A DNA stretch of 64,000 nucleotides from Flavobacterium hiemivividum (GTDB taxonomy: Bacteria; Bacteroidota; Bacteroidia; Flavobacteriales; Flavobacteriaceae): positions 1 through 64,000 of the forward strand of contig NZ_SMFO01000006.1 of assembly GCF_004349145.1 (NCBI RefSeq), in the 5' to 3' direction. Below are positions 25,471 to 35,526 of this stretch, piece by piece (within the stretch, counting starts at the first letter, position 1; each line of letters opens with the position of its first letter). Position numbers and translations under genes: made by a program. Under the pieces are notes generated by a model, which was not told the DNA's origin, did no database searches, and saw only the letters and a program-made list of their open reading frames with translations.

Positions 25471-27096
25471 ATGAAATTTCTCTTATTTGCTTTCCTAGCA
25501 CTAGCAACATTAACAAATTGTGCCGTAAAGAACAGGACATTTTCTGCTACCGAAGTCGCAATTCTGCCCAAACCAATGTCTATGGATGTAAATGAGGCTT
25601 CTTTCGCTTTACAAGAAGGGCAAGCTATTTTTTCAAACCTTGACGAACAACAATCAGCAGCTAAAGATTTACAGAATTACATCGGTACAAAAACAAAATT
25701 TAATTTTGACGTAAGCAATGACAAGCAGGCAGCTATTGTTTTCGAAAAAAAAGAAGGATTAGACGCTGAAGCTTATGAGCTATCAGTTACTCCAAAAAAA
25801 ATAATCATTTCAGCAAGCAGTAAAGCGGGCTATTTTTATGGTGTGCAAACATTAAAACAACTGCTGTCTATTGAAATTTCCAAAGACACACAAAAAACAA
25901 GCTACTTAATACCATCAGTTAACATTCAAGATAATCCTCGATTTACGTGGCGCGCATTCATGCTAGATGAATCACGGTATTTTCATGGTGAAGCTTTTGT
26001 TAAGCAAATGCTTGACCAAATGGCTTTGTTAAAAATGAACACCTTACACTGGCATTTAATTGATGATGCAGGTTGGCGTATCGAAATTAAAAAATATCCA
26101 CTTTTAACCAAAGTAGGTGCGTTTCGTTCGGATAGCGAAATTGGTACTTGGAAAAGCGGAAAAACATCTGGCAAACCTCACGGCGGATTCTATACCCAAG
26201 AACAAATAAAAGATATTGTTGCTTATGCGACAGCTCGCAACATCAATATAGTGCCTGAATTTGAGATCCCAGGTCATTCAAGTGCGGCTATTGCAGCTTA
26301 TACTTGGTTAGGAACTGCAGGCGTTGCTATCGATGTACCAGTCAAATTTGGTCGTTTATATGATAATTACGATGTTACAAAACCTGAAGTTATCACATTT
26401 ATTAAGGATGTTTTGAGTGAGATTTTCGAATTATTCCCTTCTGAGGTAATTCATATTGGTGGTGATGAAGTAGGTTATGAAGTTTGGGAAAACTCTAAAT
26501 CTGTTCAAAAATACATGAAAGAGCATAACATCAATACGCCAGCAGATTTACAGATCGATTTCACTAATAAGATTTCGAATTATATCGAGTCAAACGGACG
26601 CCGAATGATGGGTTGGAACGAAATTTTAGGTAAAAACATCCACTCTGATTTTGCAGAAAAAAAAGCGGATAAAGAGGCAGAAACAGAATTAGCCAAAAAC
26701 GTAATAGTACATTTCTGGAAAGGCGATATCAAATTGTTAACTGATGCTGCTAAAAAAGGTTATGGCATTGTAAATTCATTGCATGATAGAACATATTTAG
26801 ATTATAGTCACGAATCTATTTCGCTAGAAAAAGCATATAACTTCAACCCTATTCCGAAGGATCTAGAACAACAATATCATAAAAACATTTATGGTTTAGG
26901 TTGCCAAATGTGGAGCGAATGGACCCCAACAAATAAGGACGTAGAGCGACAAGTTTTTCCAAGAATCGCCGCTTACGCTGAAGTGGGTTGGACCGCATCT
27001 GAAAATAAAAACTATGACAGTTTTAAAATAGCACTTAAAAAAATGCAAGATCATTGGGATACTTTAGGAATCAATTCCTTCAAAGACGCTAAATAG
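25471..27096 (+). CDS. GH20 beta-N-acetylhexosaminidase, lipoprotein (541 aa)
   Basis: The lipobox LTNC (Cys about 17) is followed by a GH20b-like N-terminal domain (about 30-150) and the catalytic barrel. The catalytic pair D332-E333 lies in HIGGDEV; upstream motifs LHWHLIDDAGWRIEIKKYP and PEFEIPGH are intact. It removes terminal GlcNAc/GalNAc, probably in the periplasm or at the surface. It is shorter than its two neighbours because it lacks C-terminal accessory domains. It is the first gene of a three-gene plus-strand operon driven by the promoter at 25238-25284. Confidence 0.93.
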   Translation: MKFLLFAFLALATLTNCAVKNRTFSATEVAILPKPMSMDVNEASFALQEGQAIFSNLDEQQSAAKDLQNYIGTKTKFNFDVSNDKQAAIVFEKKEGLDAEAYELSVTPKKIIISASSKAGYFYGVQTLKQLLSIEISKDTQKTSYLIPSVNIQDNPRFTWRAFMLDESRYFHGEAFVKQMLDQMALLKMNTLHWHLIDDAGWRIEIKKYPLLTKVGAFRSDSEIGTWKSGKTSGKPHGGFYTQEQIKDIVAYATARNINIVPEFEIPGHSSAAIAAYTWLGTAGVAIDVPVKFGRLYDNYDVTKPEVITFIKDVLSEIFELFPSEVIHIGGDEVGYEVWENSKSVQKYMKEHNINTPADLQIDFTNKISNYIESNGRRMMGWNEILGKNIHSDFAEKKADKEAETELAKNVIVHFWKGDIKLLTDAAKKGYGIVNSLHDRTYLDYSHESISLEKAYNFNPIPKDLEQQYHKNIYGLGCQMWSEWTPTNKDVERQVFPRIAAYAEVGWTASENKNYDSFKIALKKMQDHWDTLGINSFKDAK

Positions 27097-27131
27097 AAAT
27101 AGGAAGTTAATAAACGAAAAACAATTAAAAA

Positions 27132-29426
27132 ATGAAATATTACTCGCTAGTCGTATTACTGCTTTCCGTATGCATCGGATGCCAGACTACTTCAAAAACA
27201 TTTACGGATGCCGAAATATCCATCGTTCCAAAGCCTTCGTCTTTAGTACTTTCTCAAGGTTCTTTTTTGTTTTCGAAAGCAACAACAATTTCGGTTCAGA
27301 ATGAATCTCAAAAACCCGCTGCTAAATATTTATCAGACTTGTTTCAAAAATCTGCTGGTTTCCCTATTTCCATTTTGGAAAACAAGGGAAATACCGCTAT
27401 CGTTTTTATAAAAGACGACAGTATTAAACCAGAGGCCTATCATCTAGAAGTGAGTCCGAAAAAAATAAGTATAAAAGCGAGTGATGCTGCAGGTTATTTT
27501 TACGGAGTACAAACACTTCGTCAATTGCTTCCTCCTGCTATCGAAACAGCGAATAGTAACAACGCAAATTGGACTGTTCCTAGCATTGTGATTACTGACC
27601 AACCTCGTTTTGCTTGGCGTGGTATGCAAATGGATTTTAGCCGTCACTTTTTTAGTATTGATGAGGTGAAAACCTTTTTAGATTACATGGCTTTATACAA
27701 ACTGAATACCTACCACATGCATCTTACAGATGATCAAGGCTGGCGAATCGAAATCAAAAAATACCCTTTACTGACAGAAAAAGGAGCTTGGCGTGTTGAA
27801 AGTTCGCACGACAAAACCTGTAATGAATTAGCAAAAACAGATCCTTCTTTTATCATAGACCCGCAACATTACCACAATCGCGATGGTCAGAGAATGTATG
27901 GCGGTTTCTTTACCCAAGTACAAATTAAAGAAATCATAGCCTATGCTGCAGCAAGACAAATTGAGGTTATTCCTGAGATAGACATGCCTGGACATTTAAA
28001 ATCAGCGATCGATAATTATCCGTATTTATCTTGTACGAATGAAGCGGGATGGGGAGAAATTTTCTCAAGTCCGGCCTGTTTAGGAAAAGAAACTTCCTAT
28101 GAATTCACAAAGAATATTTTATCTGAAATTGCTGATTTATTTCCTTCAAAATACATTCATATTGGTGGAGACGAAGTGAATATCCAATCATGGAAAGAAT
28201 GTCCACTTTGTCAAAAAGCGATAAAAGACAACAAACTAAAAAACGAACACGAACTGCAATCATTTTTCAACAGAGATATTGAAGCTTTTCTACATTCTAA
28301 AGGAAAACGTCTTTTTGGTTGGGATGAAATTGTTGAAGGTGGCTTGTCTAAAGATGCTACAATGATGTGGTGGAGAAACTGGGCTCCAACGATGAGAGAT
28401 ATTGCCGCTAATAATGGCAATGACATGGTTATAACTCCTTGTTTCGAATACTACTTTGACGCAAAGCACGAGGTTACCCCATTCGAAAAAGTATATAATT
28501 ACGAACCAGTCCCAGAAAAATTTACAGAAAAACAAGCCACGCATATCTTAGGTATTCAAGCTAACTTATGGTCTGAAATGATCCCGAATTTTAAACGTTT
28601 ACAGTATCAAGCCTTCCCAAGATTTTTGGCATTAGCCGAAACGGCATGGACTTCGAAAGAAGATAAAAATCATGATGATTTTCAGAAAAGAATGGCAATT
28701 CAGTACAATAGATTAGATGCTTTGGGTATTCAATACCACATCCCTGCCGTAACTGGTTTTAAAGATAAAGTAGCCTTCTTAGAAAGGGCTATTATCGAAT
28801 TAAACGCTCCTATAGATGGTATGACGATTTATTATACGACAGATGGAAGTGTTCCTACGAAGGCTTCTAAAAAGTATACTGGACCGATAGAATTTTCAGA
28901 AACCACTACTTTAAACACTATCGCCTACAGAGGCAATGTGGCAAGCGATACAAGAATGGCACTGATTGAAAAGCAAACGTACTTAGAACCTGTAGCTATT
29001 AGTCCAAAATCAGGGTCATTAAAACGCTGGACTGCTGTTAAAAAGTTCAAAGTTGTTGATTCTATTTCATTGCCTAAAAACCCCGAATTTACATCGATTA
29101 ACGAAATTAGTCTTGCTGGAAAAGAGGGCTTGGAACAACTTTCTATGGTTTTCGAAGGTTATTTTTATGCAGCTGAAGAAGGTCTATTTGAATTTGCTAC
29201 AAAATCAGATGATGGTAGTTTACTTTACATCGGTGATAAATTTGTGGTTAACAATGGTGGAAATCATTCCGCTATCGAAAAAAATGGAATGGTCGCTCTA
29301 AAAAAAGGATGGCATCCACTTACAATAAAATACCATGAGGCAACTGGTGGCGGCGCTTTAGATGTTTGGTTTAAAGCTCCAAATGGCACGAAACAAGTTT
29401 TAAAGGGCGCTTTTATTGGAGAATAA
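27132..29426 (+). CDS. GH20 beta-N-acetylhexosaminidase with chitobiase-C and PA14 domains
   Basis: The 764-aa lipoprotein (lipobox CIGC, Cys about 17) has a GH20b domain, a GH20 barrel with D347-E348 in HIGGDEV and MPGHLKSAI, a chitobiase C-terminal/Fn3-like domain (about 555-630; YYTTDGSVPT) and a PA14 domain (about 655-755; EGLFEFATKSDDGSLLYIG). PA14 often binds glycans. The longer form suggests a distinct substrate from the first GH20, possibly branched or bulky glycans. It follows the first GH20 by 35 bp. Confidence 0.93.
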   Translation: MKYYSLVVLLLSVCIGCQTTSKTFTDAEISIVPKPSSLVLSQGSFLFSKATTISVQNESQKPAAKYLSDLFQKSAGFPISILENKGNTAIVFIKDDSIKPEAYHLEVSPKKISIKASDAAGYFYGVQTLRQLLPPAIETANSNNANWTVPSIVITDQPRFAWRGMQMDFSRHFFSIDEVKTFLDYMALYKLNTYHMHLTDDQGWRIEIKKYPLLTEKGAWRVESSHDKTCNELAKTDPSFIIDPQHYHNRDGQRMYGGFFTQVQIKEIIAYAAARQIEVIPEIDMPGHLKSAIDNYPYLSCTNEAGWGEIFSSPACLGKETSYEFTKNILSEIADLFPSKYIHIGGDEVNIQSWKECPLCQKAIKDNKLKNEHELQSFFNRDIEAFLHSKGKRLFGWDEIVEGGLSKDATMMWWRNWAPTMRDIAANNGNDMVITPCFEYYFDAKHEVTPFEKVYNYEPVPEKFTEKQATHILGIQANLWSEMIPNFKRLQYQAFPRFLALAETAWTSKEDKNHDDFQKRMAIQYNRLDALGIQYHIPAVTGFKDKVAFLERAIIELNAPIDGMTIYYTTDGSVPTKASKKYTGPIEFSETTTLNTIAYRGNVASDTRMALIEKQTYLEPVAISPKSGSLKRWTAVKKFKVVDSISLPKNPEFTSINEISLAGKEGLEQLSMVFEGYFYAAEEGLFEFATKSDDGSLLYIGDKFVVNNGGNHSAIEKNGMVALKKGWHPLTIKYHEATGGGALDVWFKAPNGTKQVLKGAFIGE

Positions 29427-29490
29427 TAGATCCATTTAACGTAACATAAATTATTCTTGAATGTCGAAAGTCATTCAATCTAAAAAAAAT

Positions 29491-29518
29491 AATGCTCCTG
29501 TTTAATTGCAGGAGCATT
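29491..29518. other. Stem-loop between the second GH20 and GH123-like genes
   Basis: AATGCTCCTG (29491-29500) pairs with CAGGAGCATT (29509-29518). There is no U-tract on the plus strand; an A-run lies on the 5' side. It may attenuate or protect transcript ends inside the operon. Confidence 0.5.
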
Positions 29519-29550
29519 AATTCTTAAAAGTCATAATTAAAACAAATCTA

Positions 29551-31317
29551 ATGAAACTATTCGCTAAGTCTTTTTTAGTTTTTTCTATCTTTTTGCTCTT
29601 TGCTTGTCAAAATCAGAAAAGCTTTATAGTTGAGCAAACGTACCAAGAACCTCAAGACCCTACTCCTTCTCAAAGTAAAAACTGGTCAGCAGTTTCAAGA
29701 GGATTACAAGCCTCTATCACGACAACTGATATCCGCTTTGTACGAAGTGAAGTTCCAGAAGTAGAACAACAAAACTCATGGACTGGAACCGCTTGGAAAG
29801 GCGAGCGCATTTCGTTACAATTAGTTCTCTGGAGTAGCGACTCTATCACAAAAGTAAATACCAAAATCATCGACTTCAAATCAGATTCTGGACATAAATT
29901 GCCATCTACAGCTGCAAAAATTAATTTTGTGAAATATGTAATCACTGATGAATTTGCAGCAGGTTGTGGCTACAGAAAACCCGAAGACTTCGCATCTTCA
30001 TTAGCTGCTGATATTTTGGAACCTGTGAATTCTTATTCGATAAAAGGACAAGAAGCAAGACCTATTTGGATCACAATTGACATCCCCGAAAATGCAGTAG
30101 CTGGATCGTACAACAGTGTTTTTACTTTAAACATTGAAGGCCAAGAGAAAAAGCAATTTAATTTGAATATAAAGGTTGTCGATAAAGTTTTACCCGCAGC
30201 GACCAACTGGAAGTTCCACTTAGATTTATGGCAAAATCCTTATGCTGTATCTCGTTTCCATGATGTAAAGCCGTGGTCACCGGAACACATTGCTTTGCTA
30301 AAACCAATCATGAAGCGCCTTGCTGATGCTGGACAAAAAGTAATTACAGTATCGCTTAACAAGCGTCCTTGGGGCGGTCAAACATTCGATCAATTTGAAG
30401 CTATGATTGAATGGAAAAAGAAAAAAAACGGCACTTGGCAATACGACTATAGCATTTTTGACACTTGGGTCCAACTGATGATGGATTTGGGTGTAAAAAA
30501 CCAAATTAGTTGTTATTCGATGGTTCCTTGGGGTAATGAATTTTACTATTTCGATGAAAAGGAAAACAAAGAAATAAAAATAAAAGCGGTGCCAGGCACT
30601 AAGGAATATGAGGATTTATGGATTCCGTTTTTAGAGCAATTTAAAGCGCATTTAGAACAAAAAGGATGGAATAAAATCACGCGCATTGCGATGGACGAAC
30701 GTGGACCGGAAGAAATGAAAGCAATGCTGCAATTATTAAATAAATATGCGCCTGAATTTGGCGTTTCTTTTGCCGATAATCATAAAAGTTATAAGTTATA
30801 TCCAAACGACTTAAAAGATATGTCTGTAGCATTTGGACATCCTATGGATGCGGTAGATTTAGAACAAAGGCGAGCTAATGAATACATAAGCACGCATTAT
30901 GTTTGTTGTTCGGATAGTTTTCCAAATACCTTCACATTTTCACCTCCTGCAGAAGGCGTTTTTATAGGTTGGTACACTATGGCAGCAAACTTTGATGGCT
31001 TTCTACGTTGGGCATACAATAGCTGGACCGAAAAGCCATTAGATGACTCCCGTTTTAGAGCTTGGCCAGCTGGCGATACTTACATTGTTTACCCAGATAA
31101 CCGAACCTCTATTCGCTTTGAAACACTTCGCGAAGGCATTCAAGATGCTGAAAAAATAAGAATTCTTAGAGAGGATCTTTTAAGGGATAATAGATTAGAC
31201 GACCTACATCTTTTAAACCAAATTGTAGCGCAATTTAATATAACTGCAAAGCCAGAAAATTTAAAAAGCATGCTTAAAGAAGCAAAAAAAGCACTCAATG
31301 TGTTAGCAGAAAAATAA
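29551..31317 (+). CDS. GH123-like glycosidase (DUF4091 C-terminal domain), lipoprotein
   Basis: This 588-aa protein has a lipobox (LLFAC, Cys about 19), an N-terminal beta-sandwich (about 60-210) and a TIM-barrel-like region with AMDERGPEEM. Its adjacent Asp-Glu pair is the catalytic arrangement used by GH123 beta-N-acetylgalactosaminidases in substrate-assisted catalysis. The C-terminal part (WPAGDTYIVYP, RFETLREGIQDAEK) is the DUF4091 signature. It is probably a hexosaminidase acting on GalNAc or GlcNAc; which sugar cannot be told from sequence. It ends at a strong bidirectional terminator shared with the convergent sulfatase operon. Confidence 0.8.
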   Translation: MKLFAKSFLVFSIFLLFACQNQKSFIVEQTYQEPQDPTPSQSKNWSAVSRGLQASITTTDIRFVRSEVPEVEQQNSWTGTAWKGERISLQLVLWSSDSITKVNTKIIDFKSDSGHKLPSTAAKINFVKYVITDEFAAGCGYRKPEDFASSLAADILEPVNSYSIKGQEARPIWITIDIPENAVAGSYNSVFTLNIEGQEKKQFNLNIKVVDKVLPAATNWKFHLDLWQNPYAVSRFHDVKPWSPEHIALLKPIMKRLADAGQKVITVSLNKRPWGGQTFDQFEAMIEWKKKKNGTWQYDYSIFDTWVQLMMDLGVKNQISCYSMVPWGNEFYYFDEKENKEIKIKAVPGTKEYEDLWIPFLEQFKAHLEQKGWNKITRIAMDERGPEEMKAMLQLLNKYAPEFGVSFADNHKSYKLYPNDLKDMSVAFGHPMDAVDLEQRRANEYISTHYVCCSDSFPNTFTFSPPAEGVFIGWYTMAANFDGFLRWAYNSWTEKPLDDSRFRAWPAGDTYIVYPDNRTSIRFETLREGIQDAEKIRILREDLLRDNRLDDLHLLNQIVAQFNITAKPENLKSMLKEAKKALNVLAEK

Positions 31318-31341
31318 TCCTGATCTAGAAATACTTCAATA

Positions 31342-31396
31342 AAAAAAGTCACCGGATAGATTACTCATCATGAATAATCTATCCGGTGACTTTTTT
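31342..31396. terminator. Bidirectional terminator between convergent operons
   Basis: A 22-bp perfect stem pairs AAAAAAGTCACCGGATAGAT (from 31342) with ATCTATCCGGTGACTTTTTT (to 31396). The A-run and T-run flank it on opposite sides, so it works for both strands. It closes the plus GH20/GH20/GH123 operon and the minus GH2/GH27/GH2/sulfatase operon. Confidence 0.9.
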
Positions 31397-31414
31397 GCCT
31401 AAAAACCAACTATA

Positions 31415-33019
31415 TTACTTTTTGTAAATTTCTATATAGTGATTGTCTAGTTCTTCTGAATCCTTATATTTCTTACGTGTGTCTTTCAATTTTTGTTTCA
31501 TTTCTTGGACTACTTTGGCATAAGCAGGATCATTAATCACATTATTTACTTCCTGCGGATCTTTCTTTCGATCGTACAACTCCCACTCATTCACATCGTG
31601 ATAAAAATGGATTATTTTAAACTCTTTAGTAGCGATACCATAATGTCTTTTTACCGCGTGCTCTGCAGGATACTCATAGTAATGATAGTAAATTGCCTCT
31701 CTGTCCCAAGTTTCTTTTTTACCAGTTAGTAATGGCACTAAGCTTTTACCTTGCATATCCGTAGGTGCAGTTACACCTGCAGCTTCCAGAAAAGTTTGTG
31801 CAAAATCTAAATTTTGTACCATCTCATCTTCGGTAGTTCCAGGAGCTATTTTATTTGGCCATTTAATCAATAATGGCGTTTTAAATGACTCATTATACAT
31901 AAATCGCTTATCAAACCAGCCGTGTTCTCCTAGGTAAAATCCTTGGTCAGAGGTGTAAACAATAATTGTATTATCGGCTATTTTTTCTTCATCCAAATAA
32001 TTCAATAACCTTCCCACATTATCATCTACCGAAGCAATAGTTCCTAAATAATCCTGCAAGTACCTTTGGTATTTCCAAACGGTAAGTGTAGAATCATTCA
32101 TCGTAGGATATCGTTTTTTGAAATCTTCGTTGATAGGTCCATAAACAGCATCCCATTTAGCGCGTTGTTCAGCGGTCATGCGACCTAGACTTTCTCCTAG
32201 ATTATTCCAATCCTCTAATCCCAATTCTTTCATTGTTTTCGGGGTAAGCTTATTATCATTAACAAGGGACATGTGTTTTAGAATACCCATTTCGGCAGTT
32301 CTAGCTGCAGTACCACGTGTGCTGTAATCATCAAAAAGCGTTTCTGGTAAGGGAAATGTTTTTTTGGTAAATTCAGTATAATACTTTTCACTTGGCAACC
32401 AGGCGCGATGCGGCGCTTTATGAAGGTACATCAACATAAAAGGTTTGTTTTTATCTCTACGATTTTTCATCCAGTCTAGCGTAAGATCTGTAGTAATATC
32501 AGTAACATAACCTTTGATAATGGTATCTCCCTTTTGAGTAATAAAAGTTGGATTATAATATTCGCCTTGACCCGGTAAAATTTTGAATTCATCAAAACCT
32601 TTTGGGTTGTTACCAAAGTGTAGTTTTCCAAACATAGCAGTTTGATAACCCGCTTTCTGTAGAATTTGCGGATAAGTTACATTCGTGGTGTCAAACTTAC
32701 TTAGGTTATCAATTTTCCCGTTGATGTGACTGTGTTTTCCAGTAAGAATAACAGCTCGAGACGGCGCACATATAGAATTGGTTACACTTGCATTAGTAAA
32801 CAACATTCCTTCCTTAGCAATTCGATCAATGTTAGGAGTATTGATCAGTTTGTCACTATAGGCGCTTATGGCTTGATACGCATGATCATCAGACATGATG
32901 AAAATGATATTCGGTTTTTCGGCGGTTTTCTGTTGTACTCTTTTAGTTGTGTTCTTAATTTGGCATCCAAAAAAAGAAGCGGTCAAAATAAGAGCAGCGA
33001 AGATTTTAACTTTATTCAT
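31415..33019 (-). CDS. S1-family sulfatase, lipoprotein
   Basis: The 534-aa protein has a lipobox (SFFGC, Cys about 19), the metal-binding start PNIIFIMSDDHAYQ, and the formylglycine motif C84-A-P-S-R in SICAPSRAVILTG. C-terminal metal-site motifs TSDQGFYLGEHGWFDK and NLDFAQTFLEAAG are present. It needs the anaerobic or aerobic maturase for Cys-to-formylglycine conversion, which is not in this window. It probably removes 6-O-sulfate from GlcNAc or Gal on N-glycans or mucin-like glycans. It is the last gene of a four-gene minus-strand operon, starting 6 bp after the GH2 stop. Confidence 0.9.
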   Translation of the reverse strand: MNKVKIFAALILTASFFGCQIKNTTKRVQQKTAEKPNIIFIMSDDHAYQAISAYSDKLINTPNIDRIAKEGMLFTNASVTNSICAPSRAVILTGKHSHINGKIDNLSKFDTTNVTYPQILQKAGYQTAMFGKLHFGNNPKGFDEFKILPGQGEYYNPTFITQKGDTIIKGYVTDITTDLTLDWMKNRRDKNKPFMLMYLHKAPHRAWLPSEKYYTEFTKKTFPLPETLFDDYSTRGTAARTAEMGILKHMSLVNDNKLTPKTMKELGLEDWNNLGESLGRMTAEQRAKWDAVYGPINEDFKKRYPTMNDSTLTVWKYQRYLQDYLGTIASVDDNVGRLLNYLDEEKIADNTIIVYTSDQGFYLGEHGWFDKRFMYNESFKTPLLIKWPNKIAPGTTEDEMVQNLDFAQTFLEAAGVTAPTDMQGKSLVPLLTGKKETWDREAIYYHYYEYPAEHAVKRHYGIATKEFKIIHFYHDVNEWELYDRKKDPQEVNNVINDPAYAKVVQEMKQKLKDTRKKYKDSEELDNHYIEIYKK

Positions 33020-33025
33020 ATTTAT

Positions 33026-35464
33026 TTAGTTTTTAGTAGTAATTTTTATTTTTGCTGTTTGCAATCCCTTTCCTGTGACCTTTAACTCTATCTCACCAGC
33101 TTTGGAAACTGACTGAACCAAAACAACCAGTTTACCACTAAACAATTTCATCGTGGGTAAATGGAACATTTCCAGTGAAGTCGCATCACCATTACAAGCG
33201 GCGCGAAAAACACCGTCTCCTTTCACATTAAACTGTAGTTGATTAGTAGCTGTGGGACATGGAATACCGTTTTTATCCACCACAGATACCGTAACAAAAG
33301 ATAAATCCTTACCATCTGCATCAAGTTGTGTTTTATCAGCTTCTAACACTAATTTATAGGGTTTCCCTGCAGTATTCGTTACTTGTTCAGCAACGGCCTT
33401 TCCTTCATCGTCGAATGCCACCACTTTTATAGTTCCTGGTTCATACTTAACATCCATCCACATTAATCGGTATCTGTTTGTAGGCGAACTGTTATTTTTT
33501 TTCTGAATACCCATACTCTTTCCATTCACAAAAAGTTCGGCGCTATTATAGCTTGTATAGACAAAAACAGGTGTTACTTCGCCTTCACGTCCTTCCCAGT
33601 TCCAATGCGGAAGCATGTGTAAAGTTTTTTCTTTTATATTCCAACGGCTTCGATACAAATAGTAACGGTCTTTTGGCAAACCTGCCAAATCATTGATTCC
33701 AAAATAAGAACTTCGCGAAGGCCATTTCGTATCATAAGGTGTAGGTTCGCCCAAATAATCAAATCCTGTCCAGACAAATTCGCCAATTACCCAAGGTTTG
33801 TCGTCTTGTAAAACAAAATCTTCATCTGGAATATTCGACCAGCTGCAGGCTTCTAAATCATAAGAAGAGGATTGAAAGTCATCATATTCCTTCATCTTTG
33901 CAGCCACAACAGGAAATTTATAAATTCCTCTCGAACTCACCGTCGAAGCAGTTTCGGAACCTAGAATTAGTCCTTGCGGAAAAGCCTTATATGCTTCGTC
34001 ATATAAATGTACTCGATAATTTAATCCCGGAATATCTAACACTGCACCAAATCCAGATGCCATAGTTGCCTCTACTTGATCCATACCCACGGTTACTGGT
34101 CTGGTAGGGTCTTCTCTATGAAAAATATCTTGCAACCATTTAGCACGTTTTGCGCCTTCACTTCCCCATTGATCAGGAACTTCATTTCCAGAACTCCACA
34201 TGACAATACTAGGGTGATTTCGCGTAGCCTGAACTAGGTTTACAATATCTTTTTCGGCATCTGTTTCAAAATAGCGATGATAGCCATTTTCTACTTTTGG
34301 TTTTGCCCATTCATCAAAGCTTTCGGCTAAAAACATAAAGCCCATTTCGTCGCACAATTCAAGTTGTTCCAAAGAAGGCATATTGTGAGAGCTTCGGATG
34401 GCATTGGTACCCATATCCTTTAAAATTGTTAGTTGCCTACGCAACGCTGCTTTATTTACTGCAGTACCAATTGGACCTAAATCGTGATGCAAACAAACCC
34501 CTTTAAACTTGATAATGGAGTCATTCAAGCTAAATCCTTTATTAGCTTCGTATTTTATTTTTCGAATTCCAAATTTGGTTGAAGTCTCATCTTTTAAAAT
34601 ATTACCAGCGTATAGTCGCGAAACAGAAGTATACAAATATGGCGTTTCGGGACTCCATAAATTTGGATTGTTTACAGCAATATTCTGCTCAAACTCATTG
34701 CCATAAATAGCAGCGGTGCTATCAATAGCTACAGTTTTTCCAGAAGCATCTTTAATGCGGCTTACTAGTGTAAGTTGTTCCCCAGAGACTTTGGTTTTGA
34801 TGTTTACTTTCGCTAATTCAGAAGTAATTAACGGTGTTGTTATAAACGTGCCCCATTGATTAATACTTTCGTTATTTTTAACAATAAGTCGGACATTTCG
34901 ATACAAACCAGCACCGGGATACCAGCGGGAAGACAACTCTCTATTAGTCAATTTAACCGCTAAAGTATTTTCTGAAGTGCCCAAAATATGTGGTGTTATG
35001 TCAAAATAAAAATAGCTATAACCATAATTCCAGCTGCCTATTTTTTTTCCATTTATAAAAACCTCCGGCTCGCTCATCGCACCTTCAAAAAGTAGAATTA
35101 CCTTTTTATCAGAATTAAAATTTGGTATAGAAAATTCGTTGCGATACCAACCAATGCCAATATAAGGCAATGCTCCAGTTCTACCGGTTTTTTTGGTAGC
35201 CACTTCCTCTCCGTTTTGAACAATAGCTACGTTCTGTATATCAATTTCTTTATCGAAAGGGCCTTTTATTGCCCAATCGTGCGGCACCGTTACTTTTTCC
35301 CATTTGGAGTCATTTAACGATTTAGAAGAACCATTAGCAACATCTCCGTTATGAAAACGCCAATTTTTTTCTAAAGTCAAAACTTCCCTAGTGGACTGCT
35401 GTCCAAAAGTGGATGTTGTAAAAATTAAACCGAATAAAATTGCCGTAATTAGCTTGTACTTCAT
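33026..35464 (-). CDS. GH2 beta-galactosidase-like enzyme with DUF4982-type C-terminus
   Basis: The start at 35464 gives a signal peptide (MKYKLITAILFGLIFTTSTFG); an ATG 39 bp upstream is less likely. Domain order: sugar-binding sandwich (about 30-210), immunoglobulin-like (about 215-310) and barrel. The acid/base Glu is in WSSGNEVPD and the nucleophile Glu in VIGEFVWTGFDYLGE. Two C-terminal beta domains include the DUF4982/invasin-like type. About 812 aa is usual for this GH2 subgroup. Beta-galactosidase is the best guess for removing terminal galactose from complex N-glycans; other beta-glycosides cannot be excluded. Confidence 0.87.
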   Translation of the reverse strand: MKYKLITAILFGLIFTTSTFGQQSTREVLTLEKNWRFHNGDVANGSSKSLNDSKWEKVTVPHDWAIKGPFDKEIDIQNVAIVQNGEEVATKKTGRTGALPYIGIGWYRNEFSIPNFNSDKKVILLFEGAMSEPEVFINGKKIGSWNYGYSYFYFDITPHILGTSENTLAVKLTNRELSSRWYPGAGLYRNVRLIVKNNESINQWGTFITTPLITSELAKVNIKTKVSGEQLTLVSRIKDASGKTVAIDSTAAIYGNEFEQNIAVNNPNLWSPETPYLYTSVSRLYAGNILKDETSTKFGIRKIKYEANKGFSLNDSIIKFKGVCLHHDLGPIGTAVNKAALRRQLTILKDMGTNAIRSSHNMPSLEQLELCDEMGFMFLAESFDEWAKPKVENGYHRYFETDAEKDIVNLVQATRNHPSIVMWSSGNEVPDQWGSEGAKRAKWLQDIFHREDPTRPVTVGMDQVEATMASGFGAVLDIPGLNYRVHLYDEAYKAFPQGLILGSETASTVSSRGIYKFPVVAAKMKEYDDFQSSSYDLEACSWSNIPDEDFVLQDDKPWVIGEFVWTGFDYLGEPTPYDTKWPSRSSYFGINDLAGLPKDRYYLYRSRWNIKEKTLHMLPHWNWEGREGEVTPVFVYTSYNSAELFVNGKSMGIQKKNNSSPTNRYRLMWMDVKYEPGTIKVVAFDDEGKAVAEQVTNTAGKPYKLVLEADKTQLDADGKDLSFVTVSVVDKNGIPCPTATNQLQFNVKGDGVFRAACNGDATSLEMFHLPTMKLFSGKLVVLVQSVSKAGEIELKVTGKGLQTAKIKITTKN

Positions 35465-35526
35465 CAGGTGTTTTTTAATTAATCTTATTTTTATAATCTC
35501 CATACCCTTAGATCGCTAATAGTTAC

